Source of the DNA: Agrocybe praecox | Lineage: Eukaryota; Basidiomycota; Agaricomycetes; Agaricales; Agrocybaceae | Reading direction: 5' to 3' | Length of the DNA: 64,000 bases | Assembly: GCA_964017145.1 (NCBI GenBank) | Contig: OZ024849.1 | Location: forward strand, 496,001 to 560,000 | Shown here: one piece after another, positions 48,858-60,098 of the stretch | How the letters are laid out: each line of letters begins with the position of its first letter | Position numbering within the stretch: position 1 is the stretch's first letter | The notes under the pieces: generated by a model | Told to the model about the DNA's origin: nothing | The model's database searches: none | Seen by the model: the letters and a program-made list of their open reading frames with translations, nothing else | Program-made: the position numbers and the translations under genes

Positions 48858-49470
48858 TCATACACAGTTCGCTGCATTCTTTATAGCCCGGTTTGGATTC
48901 ATCTTTGCGAGCTCTTCGCATGCCTTTGTTCCGAAAACATAGTCATTCGCTCCTGCATTCTTCCTGTAATGTGCAGAATCGTGGATCAGCACACCAAACT
49001 GGCGGTGTATAGTCGGTGTTATTTTCTTTAAACAATGATAAAGAATATGAACCTTTCAATCAACACCATACTTCGGAGCCTTCCAAAATGGGGGGCAGAA
49101 ATACAATGTGCCAACTCTACGGTACCGAGACGTTCCTTGATGTTTTTATGTATCTAAGGAAGAATAATCACTTATTTGGATATGCATGCCATGAAGTATT
49201 GCAGTCTTTTCAAGTAGCACAATCCTATGTCCACGTCAACCAATCGGTCTCACTGATTCCTTTGAAACTTGGAAGGACTTTGTTATATCTTGCCGAGTTA
49301 AAGGCCCCAAACCACGTCGAGTATTGAGTGTTGTTACCCCCAGATGATTATAAGTTCTTGTATGCCCTAAGAGCGTACTCCTGCGCTATTGATGCTGCGG
49401 ATACTACGTTCATCTTTTGACTGAACGACCACCCATGCCAGGGGCCCATGGCAATGCTGTCCGCATGTGT
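48858..49470 (-). pseudogene. Decayed M35 metalloprotease copy
   Basis: The minus strand retains the M35 catalytic domain in order: a SAASIAQEYALRAYKNL stretch, YSTWFGAFNSARYNKVL, an intron at the conserved place, GTLYFCPPFWKAPKYGVD, then a diverged zinc motif and FGTKACEELAKMNPNRAI. In-frame stops appear after AYKNL, on both sides of the DCAT (YDCTC) element, and after GVD. The zinc motif reads H-D-S-A-H, so the catalytic Glu is Asp. No signal peptide or propeptide exons are found upstream. The breaks are described only; no repaired product is implied. Confidence 0.78.
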
Positions 49471-51291
49471 ATCCCTAGATTGCTTACTACTTTGAGTGGC
49501 ATTGATGCTCACAGGATCTTATTTGGAACACGGAGATCGTGAGACAATCATTAATACACGCTCATCTTACCGACTCGCCCGGCAGTGCAAACGAGAGCAT
49601 TTGAGGTATAGCTGCCGATATGGCGACAACCCTTCGAATTATTGCTCGTGCCATCTGATGAAACGAAAAATTGGGAGTGGGAACTTCTTCGTTTCATTCC
49701 GTTCCGTCTTCCATTATATGGCCGACCAAGCAATCATCAAAATATGGTACTGCAAGTAAGACTAAAGGCATGAACGATGGAGTAGCAGATGTATCATCTA
49801 TTATGATGTATATTTAGAGGCAAGCTGCAGGATTCAAGCATTCGAGTCGCCAGATTTCGTGACCGTTCGATATTTCAATGATCATTTCAATCAATCCTTG
49901 CGTCTTGTAAAGACGGTAAAGCTATTACTAATCAATAATTAACGATTACTTGTCTATAGATAATATAGCCCGATGTACTCTGACGTACTTCATCATTTGC
50001 ACTATATCACACTGCGAGCCGATATCTGTTTGTCGCACAAACAGAAATCGAATAACACGCCTTGTGTTAATTTCTGGTTCTTTTCTGACTCGAACGGTGT
50101 GGCAGTGCAACCGGTCTGATTAGATTAGATCGTGTACAGACTCTATGTGACCCCGACGCGTACATAGCCGAATCAGATCATCCTTTGCCCATTACCGCCG
50201 TCGTGCAAGGCTGCTCGACGCGCTTCCGAGCCCAGCTACGCCATCCAGCTGCATACTGGACTGCTCCAACGGATAAATAAATGCATCGGAGATACGAGAT
50301 ATGGTAAGCCCATTAACAGAAGACATGTTATTTCATACCTTTTTGTCACGTAAATAGAAATCGGCGCCAGCAGTGTCAAGGCATAGCGGTAGACGCGTAG
50401 TGTCTATTATAGGAACCGGGAGCGACCGAATATCTTTCTAAATCAGTCACACACCGCCTTTGAGTTGCCGCAAGGCGCTTCCCACACCATGCTCTCTCTA
50501 GCTCTAATCCCAACCATCACCTGCAGACTACATACAGGTTGCGCCCCCGACCCTGATCGCCATGAGTTCCGAACCAACGTCTTGCGTTATACCCGGCAGA
50601 GGGAAAGGTGAGAAGGATCCCTATGCAAATGCAATATATCTTCCTTCAAGTCTAGTGATACAATAACACGATCTTCTTCAGGGTCTGGGTATTAAGGGGA
50701 CGAAGAGACATAGGAAGATCAGCCGGATGAGTATACAAGGTATGTGTAGAAATTAGTACGTTAAGTATACGGTATCCTAATCTAGACGATCCGATAACTA
50801 CCCCAACTACCCATATTTCCACGTAATACTCCCTGTATCCAACTTTCATGGGCACGTAGGCCTTACAAGACCACCAACTCGCCGTCTCGCTCGTCGTGCG
50901 GGTGTTAAACGGATCAATGGGCTTATATACGAAGATACACGAGGCGCAGCTTCTCTGTACTTAAGGGATCTGCTACGCGATACCGTTTCGTACACGGATC
51001 ATGCTAAACGGTCCGTGAATTTCGTCGCCCAGAGTCCATTTGTCGACGCTCATAGTGGGACTGTACATCTCTGCACTAGTCAGACTGTTACTGTGGTAGA
51101 TGTACTACACGCACTTCGACGATCTGGCCGCAGTGTTTATGGGTATGACGATTAGATTTAATTGACCCCGATATTTAAGTACAAGGCCTTTTCCTGAAGA
51201 TACCACAACTTTCCGATTTTAAGATAAAGAATTTGGACATACCCCATGACAATGACAAAAAGAAAAAGAATGAACCTAATGACAGAGAGCA
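49471..51291. other. Intergenic; 5' part unique, 3' part duplicated
   Basis: No gene is recognised. From 50391 onward the sequence is the start of the 2.9-kb duplicated segment (see repeat entries). The part before that is unique in the window and full of short open frames. Confidence 0.4.
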
Positions 51292-53243
51292 TCACAGGAA
51301 TGGGAGATAAACGCGAACGGAGGCAAAGTCAAAATACGCGTTAGTTAAGCCGGTAGGGTTATTGTTGACATAGTCTACGGAAGAGTTTGCAACTGATAGT
51401 GAGAATCATGTTAATGCATCCACATAGCGACTTGCTCACCAACGCAGGTGCTCGGACATCCAGATGCTGCCCAGGTGTTGGGCTCCCCGGCCCAGTCTCC
51501 ACCTATTTCATTTTATTTCGCCGATAGTTAAGTCGCGATAGGTAAGAATAGAGAAAGCCCTTACAAAGTGTCAAATTAATAATGATCTTGTGCGCCTTGA
51601 AGTATTTCCGGAAGTCGCATTGTGTGTTAGGGAAGTACGCAGCAGGCAGACCCTAGTTCCCTTCGTATAAGTATACAAGGGTGGAAAGGCAGCATAAGAT
51701 ACTTGCCCATGTTAAACTGTCGACGAAGGGAAGTCCATATTCAATTTCTCTAGGAACTCTGGGATCGTCCCGTGCCCAGAACCAGATGCTAATATGCTGT
51801 TCATTACGCTCCATCACGTACCTAGGCTAAGATCAATACCAATATGGCTTAGGCAAATTGAGATGAATTGATTAGCTCACCATCCGCCGCCGTTGTCGTT
51901 AAATGCAGGCCCGTACGTATCACTTCCTCTGAATTTAACAGTACAGCCAGTGTTAAAATTAACTTCCCAGTCACAGTCGAGTTGTCCGCTAATCCTGAAG
52001 AAAAATGAGAAACGATTGATTCAACTCCTATGAGCATAGACCTCGACAAACCCTGTTTGGGGTCTCGATGCCGGCATAGTACATCCTATTGGGACGATAA
52101 ATAAATTGCCATCAAGGATTTGAAAGGGCGAATGACGGGCATACCTTGAGTGGTGTGAAGTGTCCCAGAATTGGGTGACTGGTCATTAACGCCTTCCACT
52201 ATATCGACTTCTCCCTATGCGTTCATATTATTTGGCCAGTTTGGCGCACATTTTCTCGAGTGCTTACAGCGTTGGGCCAGTCTCCTTCGGCAGTAGCCCA
52301 TATGGCCGGCCAGGTCCTGATAATACATTAACAATTATTCATGTTTATAATCATTTGCACGCACCCGCAGCCTTGTGGCATATGACGAACATCGAACCTA
52401 CAGATACGAGAGTCAACTCACAAACCCTTCGATCCGAACCATGACCACCCACACAGCAATATGAGATGTGTATTGGTTCTTGGACATAATACGCACAGAG
52501 TTCCTTCCGGGGCCATTAGGATCCAGAGTAGTCTTTGCATCCGTTCGCAGAATAAATGTGTCACGGGATGCATAAGTCAAGTTCAGTGCCACAGATGTAT
52601 CTTGATCGACGTATGTTCTAAGAGATAAAGTCACAATAAGCATCGCACAGAATTAAGAGGCTTACACGCGTCCATGAGTTGGATCCCTGATTGCTTGCCA
52701 GTCAAAATGTCGGTAAAACCCATTCCCGACGATATCTTCACTCAGGTAGTACGAGGACGTGAAGCCAAAGCTAACTTTGATGACTGAAAGACCAACAAAA
52801 GCAGCCAAGAGCTTCATTTAGAAAACACGGCGGGAGACGAAGGAAGGGGCGTGGAGAGGAAAGCAAGGATTTCGTCAGAGAATGCCAAGGGGAACAATCC
52901 CACTATTTACAGGTCGGAGAGGTTTTTAGCAGGATTTATTATGACAGATGATGAGAAACTTCAGCTTCAGGACTAACGATATGGAGCTTGCGAAGATCGC
53001 TCATTCCGAATAAGAGGCTGACACGGCTGGTCAACTTCCAGTCTTCAGGAACGGCATTCAACAAGTGATCCACGTTCTGTTCGATCTGAAAGCCTGTGGT
53101 ACTCCTCTAGCTATGGGTTCTCTAAGCTTCGGTGGGGACTTTATTAATATACAACAGCTGGCCGAGATCCGAATCAGGATGGTTGAATCAAAGAGAAGCT
53201 AGTGAAGTATGTACATAATCATTCAATCAAAAGTTGCGACATT
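50391..53243. repeat. Segmental duplication, copy A
   Basis: About 2.85 kb that recurs at 54067-58325 in the same orientation. It begins at AGACGCGTAGTGTC and ends near AAGTTGCGACATT. It contains the whole GH16 gene A plus about 0.9 kb downstream and 0.4 kb upstream of it. Similarity is high in exons and introns alike, with scattered substitutions and small indels, so the duplication is recent but not brand new. Confidence 0.85.
51292..52817 (-). CDS. GH16 beta-1,3(4)-glucanase-like, copy A
   Basis: Secreted glycoside hydrolase family 16 enzyme of the basidiomycete laminarinase-like type, probably remodelling or degrading beta-glucan in cell walls. Eleven exons: 52817-52666, 52617-52453, 52397-52365, 52316-52268, 52214-52145, 52085-52052, 51994-51881, 51821-51707, 51652-51565, 51502-51440, 51374-51292; 321 aa. 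Signal peptide MKLLAAFVGLSVIKVSFG, then DPTHGRVTYVD, GPGRNSVRIMSKNQY, HMPQGCGTWPAIWAT, catalytic GEVDIVEG (Glu135, Asp137, Glu140), TLHTTQGC, NDNGGGWYVMER, ISIWFWARDD and CGDWAG. Intron 8 (51706-51653) needs a GC donor with consensus GCAAGT. No membrane anchor or carbohydrate-binding module is seen. Confidence 0.9.
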
Positions 53244-54979
53244 GTCGCCCGAATGTGCATATCATGTGACACTGCGGACATTGGCTTCTATGATCTGCTA
53301 TGTAAATCTTGGACTTGTTAGTAAGTAATAATTAGAGCCGATTATGAACGCAGGAAAAACACTAATTAGTAATAGAGTAAGTAGTGGAGTTGACTGGCAC
53401 CAATTCCCGTTGAATTCCCGCTAAGTGTTACTCCCGTGATTGAGCCGTATCACACCGTGTCACGGCCCATTTCTTTAAGACATCGCTCCTACACCGTCCA
53501 TACACTCTTTATAGCATATATTTTGTATCATATATGTGGGATCATATGTATTACACGACATGAAAGTATCCAGAAGGAATAAATCAGCTAAAAATGAGAA
53601 GATAAGCGAATCTCTCTGCCAAAAGTGAGCTTCAGAGTAATTTGAATAGATCTTTTCATACAGGGCATCTATGAATTCATGGTGAGTAGAGATATTTGCA
53701 TGGAAAAAAATTTGAATTGATTGGCTTGAACGAATTATGATTTATCTGACTCTGGGCGCGGGTACATCCCGGAAATTATCACACAAATTTGCGTCTACAT
53801 CTCAAGTCGTAATTCGCAGAGGTTCGAATTCTGTACTCCGAGCATGTTTCACCGCCAAAATGTGTGTTGCACAGCCACTGATAAGGAATCGAAAATAGAC
53901 CACAACTCTAAGCTCTTCCATATGCCTTACACAGCGACTAAAGACCTCGCCATGGGGCTTAAATTGGACTCCTCCGTATAAGTATGAGTTTTTCCTTCTC
54001 ATTCCTTCTCCTGAGTTCTGGAGGGAGTTAATCCCAAGTTGGCGGCCTATTTTCGGGTACTTCATCAGACGCGTAGTGTCCAGTGGCACTGTCTATTAAT
54101 ATTATAGGAACCGGGAACGACCGAATATCAGTCGCACGCCGCCTGTGAGGTGCCGCAAGTCGCTTCCCACACCATGCTCTAAACCTCGAAACATCTAATC
54201 CCAACTATCACCCGCAGACTGTATACAGGTTGCACCTCGACCCGGATCGCCATGAGTTCAAAACCAACGTCTTTCGTTATACCTGGCAGAGGGAAAGGTG
54301 GAAAGGTGGAAAGGTGAGAAGGATGCCCATACAAATGCAATATATCTCCCTTCAAGTCCAATGATACAATAATACAATCTTGTTCACGGTCTGGGTATCA
54401 AGGGGATGGAAGACCAGCCGCATGAGTATACAAGGTATGTGCAGAAATTAAGGGGTAGTACATATGCCAATCTAGACGATCCGATAACCACCCCAACCAC
54501 CCACATTTCCACGTAATACTCCTTGTGGTCAACTTACATCGGTAAGTAGGCCTTACAAGACCACCAATTTGCCGTCTCGCTCGTCGCGCGGGTGTTAAAC
54601 GGATCGATGGCCTCATATACGAAGAAACGCGAGGCGCCGCGTCTCTATACTTAAGGGATCTATAGCTACTACGCGATACCGTTTCGTATACGGATCATGC
54701 TAAACGGTCGGTGAATTTTGTTGCTCAGAGTCTATTTGTCGACAGTTATAGTGGGATTATATATCTCTGCTATAGTCAAACTGTCACTGTGGTAGTAGAT
54801 GTACTGCACGCACTTCGATGGTCTGCCCACAGTGTTTATGAGTATGACGATTAGATTTAATTGACTCCGATACTTAAGTACAGAGCCTTTTCCTGAAGAT
54901 ACCACAACTTTCCGATTTCAAGATAAAGAATTCATGACAGTGAGAAAAAGAAAAGGAATAGAAGTGATAACAGAGAGGA
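52818..54979. other. Region between the GH16 genes
   Basis: Holds the upstream end of duplication A (to 53243), about 0.8 kb of unique sequence, and from 54067 the downstream flank of GH16 copy B. A 95-codon minus-strand open frame at 53802-54089 has no recognisable motif. A triplet of GGAAAGGT(G) units is seen at about 54293-54315 in copy B only. Confidence 0.4.
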
Positions 54980-56520
54980 TCACGCGAAGGGGAGATAAAC
55001 GCGAACGGAGGCAAAGTCAAAATACGCGTTAGCAAAGCTGGTGGGGTTATTGTTGACATAGTCTACGGAAAAGTTTGCAAATAATGGTGAGAATCATGTT
55101 AACGCATCCACGGGGCGACTTGCTCACCAACGCAGGTGCTCGGACATCCAGATGCTGCCCAGATATTGCGGTCCCCGGCCCAGTCTCCACCTATCCGATA
55201 GTCAGGTGGCGATATGTGATAATAGAGAAAGCCCTTACAAAGCGCCAAATTGATAATGATCTTGTGTGCCTTGAAGTGTTTCCGGAAGTTGCAATGTGTG
55301 TTAGGGAAGTATGCAGCAGGGAGACCCTAATACTATTTGTATAAGTATACAAGTTCATCCAAAGGTGGAAAGGCAGCATAAAATACTTGCCCATGTTAAA
55401 CTGTTGACGGAGGGAAGTCCACTTTTAATTTCTCTAGGAACTCTGGGATCGTCCCGTGCCCAGAACCAGATGCTAATATGCTGTTCATTACGCTCCATCA
55501 CGTACCTAGGCTAAGATCAATACGGCTTAGGCGGAGTGAGGCGAATTGATTAACTCACCATCCTCCGCCGTTGTCGTTGAATGCAGGCCCGTACGCATTA
55601 TTTCCTCTGAATTTAACAGTACAGCCGGTATTAGAATTAACTTTCCAGTCACAGTCAAGTTGTCCGCTAATCCTGAAGAAAAATGAGAAACGATTGATTC
55701 AACTCCTATGAGAATGGACCTCGACAAACCCTGTTTGGGGTCTCGATGCCGGCATAGTACATCCTATTGGGACGATAAATAAATTGCCATCAAGGCCTTT
55801 GAAATGATGAATGACGGGCATACCTTGAGTGGTGTGAAGTGTTCCAGAATTGGGTGCCTGGTCATTAACACCTTCGAGTATATCAATTTCTCCCTATCCA
55901 TTCACATTATTTGGCCAGTTCAGTCCCCTTTGCTGAGTACGTACAGCTTTAGGCCAGTCTCTTTCAGCCGTAGCCCATACGGCCGGCCAGGTCCTGATAA
56001 GATATTAACAGTCGTTTATGGTTTAAATTTATGGTGATACTGAGTGACAGAGATCAATTGCACGCACCCGCAGCCTTGTGGCATATGACGAACATCGAAC
56101 CTACAGATACGAGAATCAGCTCACGAACCCTTCAATCTCAGTTACAGGCACGCACACAGCAATATGAGATGTGTATTGGTTCTTGGACATAATACGCACA
56201 GAGTTCCTTCCGGGGCCATTAGGATCCAGAGTAGTCTTTGCATCCGCTCGGAGAATAAATGTGTCACGGGATGCATAAGTCAAGTCCAGTGCCACAGATG
56301 TATGTTTATTAACGTATTTTCTATGAGATGAAGTCACAATAAGCATCGCACAAAATTAAGAGGCTTACACGCGTCCATGAGTTGGATCCTTGATTGCTTG
56401 CCAGTCAAAGTGTCGGTAAAATCCATCCCCGACGATATTTTCACTCAGGTAGTACGAGGACGTGAGGCTAAAGCTAGCTTTAATGACTGAAAGGCAAAAA
56501 AAAGCAGTCAAGAACTTCAT
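54980..56520 (-). CDS. GH16 beta-1,3(4)-glucanase-like, copy B
   Basis: Intact paralogue of copy A with the same eleven-exon structure and about 321 aa. The ATG is at 56520; exon 1 ends at 56369, giving the same 152 nt as in copy A. Signal peptide MKFLTAFFCLSVIKASFS. The catalytic triad motif is GEIDILEG, so both Glu and the Asp are kept. Differences include KYVNKHTS for TYVDQDTS, DRNIW for EPNTW and YLPFA for YLPFL at the end. The GC donor (GCAAGT) of intron 8 is conserved; that intron is about 11 nt longer here because of a small insertion. Both copies look functional and could differ in expression or substrate preference. Confidence 0.88.
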
Positions 56521-56679
56521 TTAGAAAACACGGGAGACGAGGAAAGGGGCGTGGAGAGGAAAGCAAGAACTTCGTCAGAGAATGAGGGGAACAATCCCAC
56601 CGTTTATATGTCGTAGAGGTTTTTACTAGCGGGATTTATTATGACAGATGATGAGAAACTTCAGCTTCAGGACTAACGA

Positions 56680-58072
56680 CAGCGTTGTGCGAGTCAACAG
56701 CTAGTCATAAGGTAGGGTCAGAGTAGACGCTTCTGGTACGATTCTGGATGCGATTCAAAGTTCGATTCTGACGAGAATCGGTTATGCGAGAATCGTGGGC
56801 AAGTGCGAGAATCGACTGGCACGATTCTGGCACCGATTTTGGTCCTGATTTCTACTGTGGTGCTACTCAAAACCTTTTCCCCTTGTCTTTCCTGGCATCT
56901 AGAGCAGGCATCTGTGCCTTATACACTGCCCTGGCGGCATGCATTTGTCGAAACTGTGCTGAGGGTTGGGCTACATGCTGGGCACGTACTGCACGGCAAA
57001 AACTTCATTAGACCCCTTGAGACTGCCGCTGGTGGTCAGTGTGTGCTGTCATGGATATTAACAGTATACATTTTCCATTTAAAAGTACGATACGGGATAC
57101 GGAGCCTGCAGAAAAATAAATAAAATATTCCAGTAGGTTCTGTGTACGAGAATCGACTGGTAAGAGTTGTATAGTTCCGGGGGTCAGTAGAACCGATTTT
57201 CATGCCGAAACCAGCCGCAGTTTCGATTCAGGTTCAAACTCAAAATCGTAACAGAATCGAGCCAGAATCGTCAACTAGTGTTGCCACGGCTCGACTCCGA
57301 ACCGCGAGTTGCCGGAGTCGAGTCGAGTTGCCGATTAGTTTGTCGACTACATAACTCCAATACGGTTAGCGTCAACTCAACGTCAACTCCGACTCAACTT
57401 CGACTCAAGCCGGCCGGTTTGAGTCGTCAACGGCATTCCATTTTAGGAGCCATGTATTGTGCATGCTCATCTCAGCCATTTTGAAGACTGGGGAAAATAC
57501 AGAATGTTTTAACATACTTCAAATTCTTTTTCAAGTGGTATATTTGCTCCAAGTCAGGAAGGACATCACAGTAGACTTTGAACATTTGAATGTCAGATTC
57601 AGTTTAAAAATAGCTGTACATGGATGCTCTAGATTAGATTGTGCAAACCCTATTCACGTGACTAAATGAGGGAACTGAGACCGACCATCAAATACTAGGA
57701 TCAATTTGACTAGTCGTTGACTACTGTACTATTACGACCAAGTGTTCATGGGTTGTGACGCGTGATGCTAAGTGTTCACTGGACAACTGTTCATTTTGGT
57801 CATGTGACTGATAAATCCGGTAAAAACCACCAAAAAAATCAAGTATTCGTGACTTTTTGTTGCAAGAATTACTATATCAGGATAGTACCTACCCATGTAA
57901 ATTGAATGTGATGCGTGACGAATGTCATAAGCGTTCAGTTCATAGGTCCCCGTGATGCGTGACGTGAACAATCGGTCGTAATAGTACAGTACTCAATGAC
58001 TTGACTATGATTTGTTGACGATTTGACTAGTCACTAGTCACTTGAATAGTCACTGACTTTCCAAGACTAAAA
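56680..58072. mobile_element. Composite insertion inside duplication copy B
   Basis: About 1.39 kb absent from copy A at the homologous position. It has at least three layers. About 56727-57270 is bounded by inverted GACGCTTCTGGTACGATTCTG / CAGAATCGAGCCAGAATCGTC ends and rich in GAGAATCG/CGATTCT motifs. About 57284-58060 is rich in GACTC/GTCAA and GACTAGTCA motifs. A 266-bp TA-flanked element sits inside the latter. No transposase frame is visible, so all parts are non-autonomous or decayed. Confidence 0.65.
57724..57989. mobile_element. 266-bp TA-flanked MITE (Tc1/mariner-like)
   Basis: The ends are CTGTACTATTACGACC and its exact reverse complement, with TA immediately outside both ends (57722-57723 and 57990-57991). 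Imperfect inverted similarity continues inward (TGTTCA, GTGACGCGTGATG versus CGTCACGCATCACG). A TA target duplication and short inverted repeats are the marks of Tc1/mariner-type MITEs. It has no coding capacity and is nested in a larger repeat. Confidence 0.7.
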
Positions 58073-58325
58073 GATGGACCCCGTGAAGAGCGCTCATTCC
58101 GAATAAGAAGCTGACACGGCTGGTCAACTTCCAGTCTTAGGAACCGCATTCTAACAAGGGATACACGTTCTATTTGATTAGAAAGCCTTTGGTACTCCTC
58201 TAGCTATGGGTGCTCCAAGCCTCGATAGGCTCGGCAACGGTAGATAGAGTCTGTAATATGCAAGGATAGTTGAATCAAAGAGAAACTAGTGAAGCATGTT
58301 CGTAATTCAGAAGTTGCGACATTTT

Positions 58326-60098
58326 TGTCTCTCGCTCTTCTAAGTTTGATAGGACACCGAGTAAAATCAGAGTAGCAATAATTCAGCAGAATATGTTAGG
58401 TTAAGAGCAGGTTAAGAAAGCCGTTTTGGGCAAAAGTGCTTCGCACTTTTCACCCTCGTCCTGAGCTAGCCGACATCGTCTGCACAGGTGTCCGAGCAGG
58501 CTGTGATACCCAGCCCTTAAGAGCTGGACGACGCGTCAAGCTTACAAGGATACCCACAAATTAGGGGTCCGGAGAAGGCCGATATGGCAATATCTGGCGG
58601 ATGTTTCCCTTTGGTTTCCCCTCAGGTTTTGGTCTCAAGTAGGAAGATATAACCCATTATGATAGTGCCCAGGCCTATGCACCGTTCGCATGGAGCAAGA
58701 GCAATCTCAGAGGCTTAGGCATGCATATGTTCGATGCAGCCGTCATTTCCAAGAAGTCTCAGGCCTCGTTAAATATTCTAATATGTCTGTACTTAATGCT
58801 TTCTACACATTGTGACTGGACACAGGTTTTGTGATACTCTGGGTATGGAATAACTCAAATGAGTGTTGAACGTGTTGAACCTCTGTTTAGAAACTCTTCA
58901 TGCATATGCTGGGGAGGAGTGCGCGGCATCATTTCGACTTGAGATACTAATAACCAAGTATAAGGCACCGTGGAATGATGACCATGTACTTGCAGTAGTA
59001 AATACTGCTCCGCACTTAGTGCAATATTTTGATGCACGTCGATATGTAGCACGACGGGTGGAGCATATACTTTATCGAGAAATTCCCTGGCGCCAAGCGC
59101 GACAAATGAATCGTGAGGTACATATTTTAACGTGCTTTACAACAGCACAGGAAGCTACGAGTGAAGTACAAGGCATGATGCATGATGAATATCCTTTTAA
59201 CGTGTATTAACACGGCACAGAGAGCGATGGATGAAGCATGGGGCATATATTTTGGCGCGTATTAACACGGCGCAGAGAGCGACAGATCAATATGCAATGC
59301 GGACTGCCACATCCACGCGCACTAAGCACGACAGAGTGTCGTAGTGGATGGGTACGTCTTAATAAAAGGGGACCACATCAGCCTTTTAAGAAACATAATT
59401 TGGCACGTACATGTTGACCGTGGTATTTGACTATGACCTACGACTATCTAATCATGGTCTTTTAAGTCCACGGTATAGAAATCTCGTGACGCATGTAATA
59501 TCCCAAATGCTGTAGAAGGAGACAACGAATCCCAGCCGCCAGATGACTACGAACTGTGTCATGGAACCGGTCAGGGTGTGATGATGATGAATTGTGATAT
59601 GTTGGATTTTTCACTGTATTGAGAGTGAGAAGTTTTGGATGCTGCTCTGGCGCTGGCAAGTTGCTGCTTGAGTGGCATTTGTGAGAATCATAGCTAGAGA
59701 TGTGGCAAGAAAAAACCGAACGACGGCAATGGCGTTTTCGGTCAGGCCGCTGGAGTTGAAAGGAAGTGACCCAAGGCTGTGACTTGAGTTGCTTTTTAAT
59801 TAGTCGAGTTCTCCGCGTAGATGAACGAACCAAAGTCAAAAAGCTCGAATTTTGCCCACCCGCCACTCCCTGGTATGATTTTCTCCTCGTCATTGCCTCT
59901 GCATGTCCAGATCATTGGCATCTACATGCATAGCACATTCCCAATTCATTTGCCTTGTACTCGTCAGGTACAGCCACCACCTTTATCATTGAGCAAGTAG
60001 TCACGGTCTGCCTGATTCTCAATATTTCAACGAATGGTAACACAAGTTACAAGGATGATTCTACTACTTTACAAGTTGCAACTACTCTAAGAAAATAT
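58326..60098. other. 1.8-kb gene-free, repeat-containing region
   Basis: No protein gene is supported; open frames of 115 codons (58863-59210, plus) and 143 codons (59462-59893, minus) lack motifs and splice logic. A perfect short hairpin (AAAAGTGC-TTC-GCACTTTT) lies at about 58433-58451. Degenerate tandem units are listed separately. Confidence 0.4.
59130..59295 (+). repeat. Degenerate tandem repeat, about 65-bp unit
   Basis: Three diverged units beginning near 59130, 59199 and 59262. They share the pattern CGTGTATTAACACGGCACAG / CGCGTATTAACACGGCGCAG followed by AGAGCGA-GGAT and an ATATTTTGGCG or ATATTTTAACG block. The first unit is the most diverged. The function is unknown. Confidence 0.5.

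Larger units (their letters stand above)
54067..58325. repeat. Segmental duplication, copy B (interrupted)
   Basis: Second copy of the 2.9-kb segment, same orientation. It matches copy A up to about 56679, is interrupted by about 1.39 kb of foreign sequence (56680-58072), then resumes at the ATGGA-CC/GAAGAGCGCTCATTCC junction and ends near 58325. Copy A lacks the insertion, so it arrived after, or was absent from, the duplicated template. Confidence 0.85.

Noticed and set aside
53802..54089. 95-codon minus-strand open frame between the GH16 genes
   Set aside because: No motif, and it runs from unique sequence across the start of the duplication.
58433..58451. Short perfect hairpin considered as a terminator or small RNA
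   Set aside because: An isolated 8-bp stem with a 3-nt loop is too little evidence in a eukaryotic genome.
59462..59893. 143-codon minus-strand open frame
   Set aside because: Low-complexity Ser/His/Arg composition, no domain, no splice support, in repeat-rich DNA.
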